Source: Solea solea (taxonomy: Eukaryota > Chordata > Actinopteri > Pleuronectiformes > Soleidae). Taken from it: a DNA stretch of 64,000 nucleotides. A program made the position numbers and the translations under genes. The notes beneath the pieces are model-generated. The model saw nothing but the letters and a program-made list of their open reading frames with translations, ran no database searches and had not been told where the DNA came from. This document shows positions 61,380-64,000 of this stretch, piece by piece. How positions within the stretch are numbered: position 1 is the stretch's first letter; each line of letters opens with the position of its first letter. The DNA lies in assembly GCF_958295425.1 (NCBI RefSeq), contig NC_081141.1:25116365-25180364 (forward strand). The letters are read 5' to 3'.

Positions 61380-64000
61380 TTGTGACAAAAAAGTCATAGT
61401 ATAGCATGTCGTCAAAAATCTGTCAAAAATGTCATAGTATAGCATGTCGTCAAAAATCGGTCAAAAAAGTCATAGTATAGTATGTCGTCCAAAATCGGTC
61501 AAAAAGTCATAGTATAGCATGTTGTCAAAAAAGTCATAGTAAAGCATGTCGTCCAAAATCGGTTGAAAAGGTCAAAGTAAAGTATGTTGTCCAAAATCGG
61601 TCAAAAAAGTCATAGTATAGCATGTCGTCAAAAATCTGTCAAAAAAGTCATAGTGTAGCATGTCGTCAAAAATCTGTCAAAAATGTCATAGTATAGTATG
61701 TCGTCCAAAATCGGTCAAAAAAGTCATAGTATAGTATGTCGTCCAAAATCGGTTGAAAAAGTCATAGTATAGCATGTCGTCAAAAATCTGTCAAAAAAGT
61801 CATAGTGTAGCATGTCGTCAAAAATCTGTCAAAAATGTCATAGTATAGTATGTCGTCCAAAATCGGTCAAAAAAGTCATAGTATAGTATGTCGTCCAAAA
61901 TCGGTTGAAAAAGTCATAGTAAAGTATGTTGTCCAAAATCGGTCAAAAAAGTCATAGTATAGCATGTCGTCAAAAATCTGTCAAAAATGTCATAGTATAG
62001 CATGCCGTCAAAAATTGGTTAAAAAAGTCATAGTATAGCATGCCGTCAAAAATCGGTCAAAAAAGTCATAGTATAGCATGTCGTCAGAAATCTGTCAAAA
62101 ATGTCATAGTATAGTATGTTGTCCAAAATCGGTTCAAAAAGTCATAGTATAGCATGTCGACAAAAATCGGTTAAAAAAGTCATAGTATAGCATGTCGTCA
62201 AAAATCGGTCAAAAAAGTCATAGTATAGCATGTCGTCAAAAATCGGTCAAAAATGTCATAGTATAGTATGTCGTCCAAAATCGTTCAAAAATGTCATAGT
62301 ATAGCATGCCGTCAAAAATTGGTTAAAAAAGTCATAGTATAGCATGCCGTCAAAAATCGGTCAAAAAAGTCATAGTATAGCATGTCGTCAGAAATCTGTC
62401 AAAAATGTCATAGTATAGTATGTTGTCCAAAATCGGTTCAAAAAGTCATAGTATAGCATGTCGACAAAAATCGGTTAAAAAAGTCATAGTATAGCATGTC
62501 GTCAAAAATCGGTCAAAAAAGTCATAGTATAGCATGTCGTCAAAAATCGGTCAAAAATGTCATAGTATAGTATGTCGTCCAAAATCGTTCAAAAATGTCA
62601 TAGTATAGTATGTCGTCCAAAATCGGTTGAAAAAGTCATAGTAAAGTATGTTGTCCAAAATCGGTCAAAAAAGTCATAGTATAGCATGTCGTCAAAAATC
62701 TGTCAAAAAAGTCATAGTATAGCATGTCGTCAAAAATCTGTCAAAAATGTCATAGTATAGCATGTCGTCAAAAATCGGTCAAAAAAGTCATAGTATAGTA
62801 TGTCGTCCAAAATCGGTCAAAAATGTCATAGTATAGCATGTCGTCAAAAATCTGTCAAAAATGTCATAGTATAGCATGTCGTCAAAAATCAGTCAAAAAA
62901 GTCATAGTATAGTATGTCGTCCAAAATCGGTCAAAAAAGTCATTGTATAGCATGTCGTCAAAAATCGGTCAAAAATGTCATAGTATAGCATGTCGTCCAA
63001 AATCGTTCAAAAATGTCATAGTATAGTATGTCGTCCAAAATCGGTTGAAAAAGTCATAGTAAAGTATGTTGTCCAAAATCTGTCAAAAATGTCATAGTAT
63101 AGTATGTTGTCCAAAATCGGTTCAAAAAGTCATAGTATAGCATGTCGACAAAAATCGGTTAAAAAAGTCATAGTATAGCATGTCGTCAAAAATCGGTCAA
63201 AAAAGTCATAGTATAGCATGTCGTCAAAAATCGGTCAAAAATGTCACAGTATAGTATGTCGTCCAAAATCGTTCAAAAATGTCATAGTATAGCATGCCGT
63301 CAAAAATTGGTTAAAAAAGTCATAGTATAGCATGCCGTCAAAAATCGGTCAAAAAAGTCATAGTATAGCATGTCGTCAGAAATCTGTCAAAAATGTCATA
63401 GTATAGTATGTTGTCCAAAATCGGTTCAAAAAGTCATAGTATTGCATGTCGACAAAAATCGGTTAAAAAAGTCATAGTATAGCATGTCGTCAAAAATCGG
63501 TCAAAAAAGTCATAGTATAGCATGTCGTCAAAAATCGGTCAAAAATGTCATAGTATAGTATGTCGTCCAAAATCGTTCAAAAATGTCATAGTATAGTATG
63601 TCGTCCAAAATCGGTTGAAAAAGTCATAGTAAAGTATGTTGTCCAAAATCGGTCAAAAAAGTCATAGTATAGCATGTCGTCAAAAATCTGTCAAAAAGTC
63701 ATAGTATAGCATGTCGTCAAAAATCTGTCAAAAATGTCATAGTATAGCATGTCGTCAAAAATCGGTCAAAAAAGTCATAGTATAGTATGTCGTCCAAAAT
63801 CGGTCAAAAATGTCATAGTATAGCATGTCGTCAAAAATCTGTCAAAAATGTCATAGTATAGCATGTCGTCAAAAATCAGTCAAAAAAGTCATAGTATAGT
63901 ATGTCGTCCAAAATCGGTCAAAAAAGTCATTGTATAGCATGTCGTCAAAAATCGGTCAAAAATGTCATAGTATAGCATGTCGTCCAAAATCGTTCAAAAA
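61380..64000. repeat. second satellite subfamily with its own higher-order blocks
   Basis: Units here mostly read GTCATAGTATAGCATGTCGT then CAAAAATCGGTCAAAAAA. The rare variant TGTCGACAAAAATCGGTT recurs at about 62156, 62459, 63145 and 63447: spacings near 303, 686 and 302 bp, that is 8, 18 and 8 units. This implies duplication of blocks of about 26 units. Confidence 0.85.

Larger units (their letters stand above)
51913..64000. repeat. 38-bp tandem satellite array, open at window end
   Basis: The unit is GTCATAGTTTAGTATGTCGT followed by CCAAAATGTGACAAAAAT, 38 bp, repeated head to tail roughly 315 times without interruption and continuing past the window. Many units carry shared variants (CATCC or CTTTC for CGTCC, TGACGTAAAT for TGACAAAAAT, CGGTCAAAAAA for GTGACAAAAAT), and some are shortened (for example GTCTTTAGTATG). 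From about 61380 a second subfamily predominates (TATAGCATGTCGTCAAAAAT). Higher-order blocks are listed separately. No coding function is supported. I do not recognise the unit as a named satellite. Confidence 0.97.

Noticed and set aside
51913..64000. CRISPR-like regular array
   Set aside because: There are no unique spacers: the 38-bp units are contiguous and the context is a vertebrate nuclear gene. It is a satellite, not a CRISPR array.

Overview
The window is vertebrate nuclear DNA, almost certainly from a ray-finned (probably percomorph) fish. It holds one recognisable protein-coding gene, mef2c (myocyte enhancer factor 2C), on the + strand, split into 11 coding exons between 14322 and 48114. 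The predicted exons join in frame with GT..AG introns. They give 479 residues with alternative exon alpha1 (477 with alpha2), plus the beta microexon and the gamma segment, against 473 for the longest human form as I remember it. The fish assignment rests on the compact introns, dense CA/GA microsatellites and relics of Tc1-like and hAT-like elements typical of teleosts. I cannot tell mef2ca from mef2cb.

Layout. 1-14122 is non-coding upstream or 5'-intronic DNA with simple repeats, a fish interspersed repeat and candidate MEF2 sites. 14123-14375 is the first coding exon with a purine-rich 5' UTR and a short uORF. 22673-22876 completes the MADS-box/MEF2 domain. Alternative exons alpha1 (37025-37168) and alpha2 (37331-37468) lie 162 bp apart. 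The transactivation region is spread over 39736-48114 and includes a 24-nt beta microexon and an internal acceptor that would remove exactly 32 codons (gamma). The 3' UTR runs from 48115 to about 50850. From about 51913 to the window end lies a 12 kb satellite-like array of a 38-bp unit with higher-order structure and two sequence subfamilies.

How it works together. The protein is a DNA-binding activator for muscle, neural crest, neural and endothelial programmes. The locus keeps all three alternative regions known from mammals (alpha, beta, gamma). Several perfect MEF2 consensus sites lie in its own non-coding DNA, two of them followed after exactly 2 bp by a RUNX core, which suggests autoregulation. 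No second gene, RNA gene or CRISPR array was found. The parts least explained by known annotation are the 38-bp array and the MEF2/RUNX composite sites.
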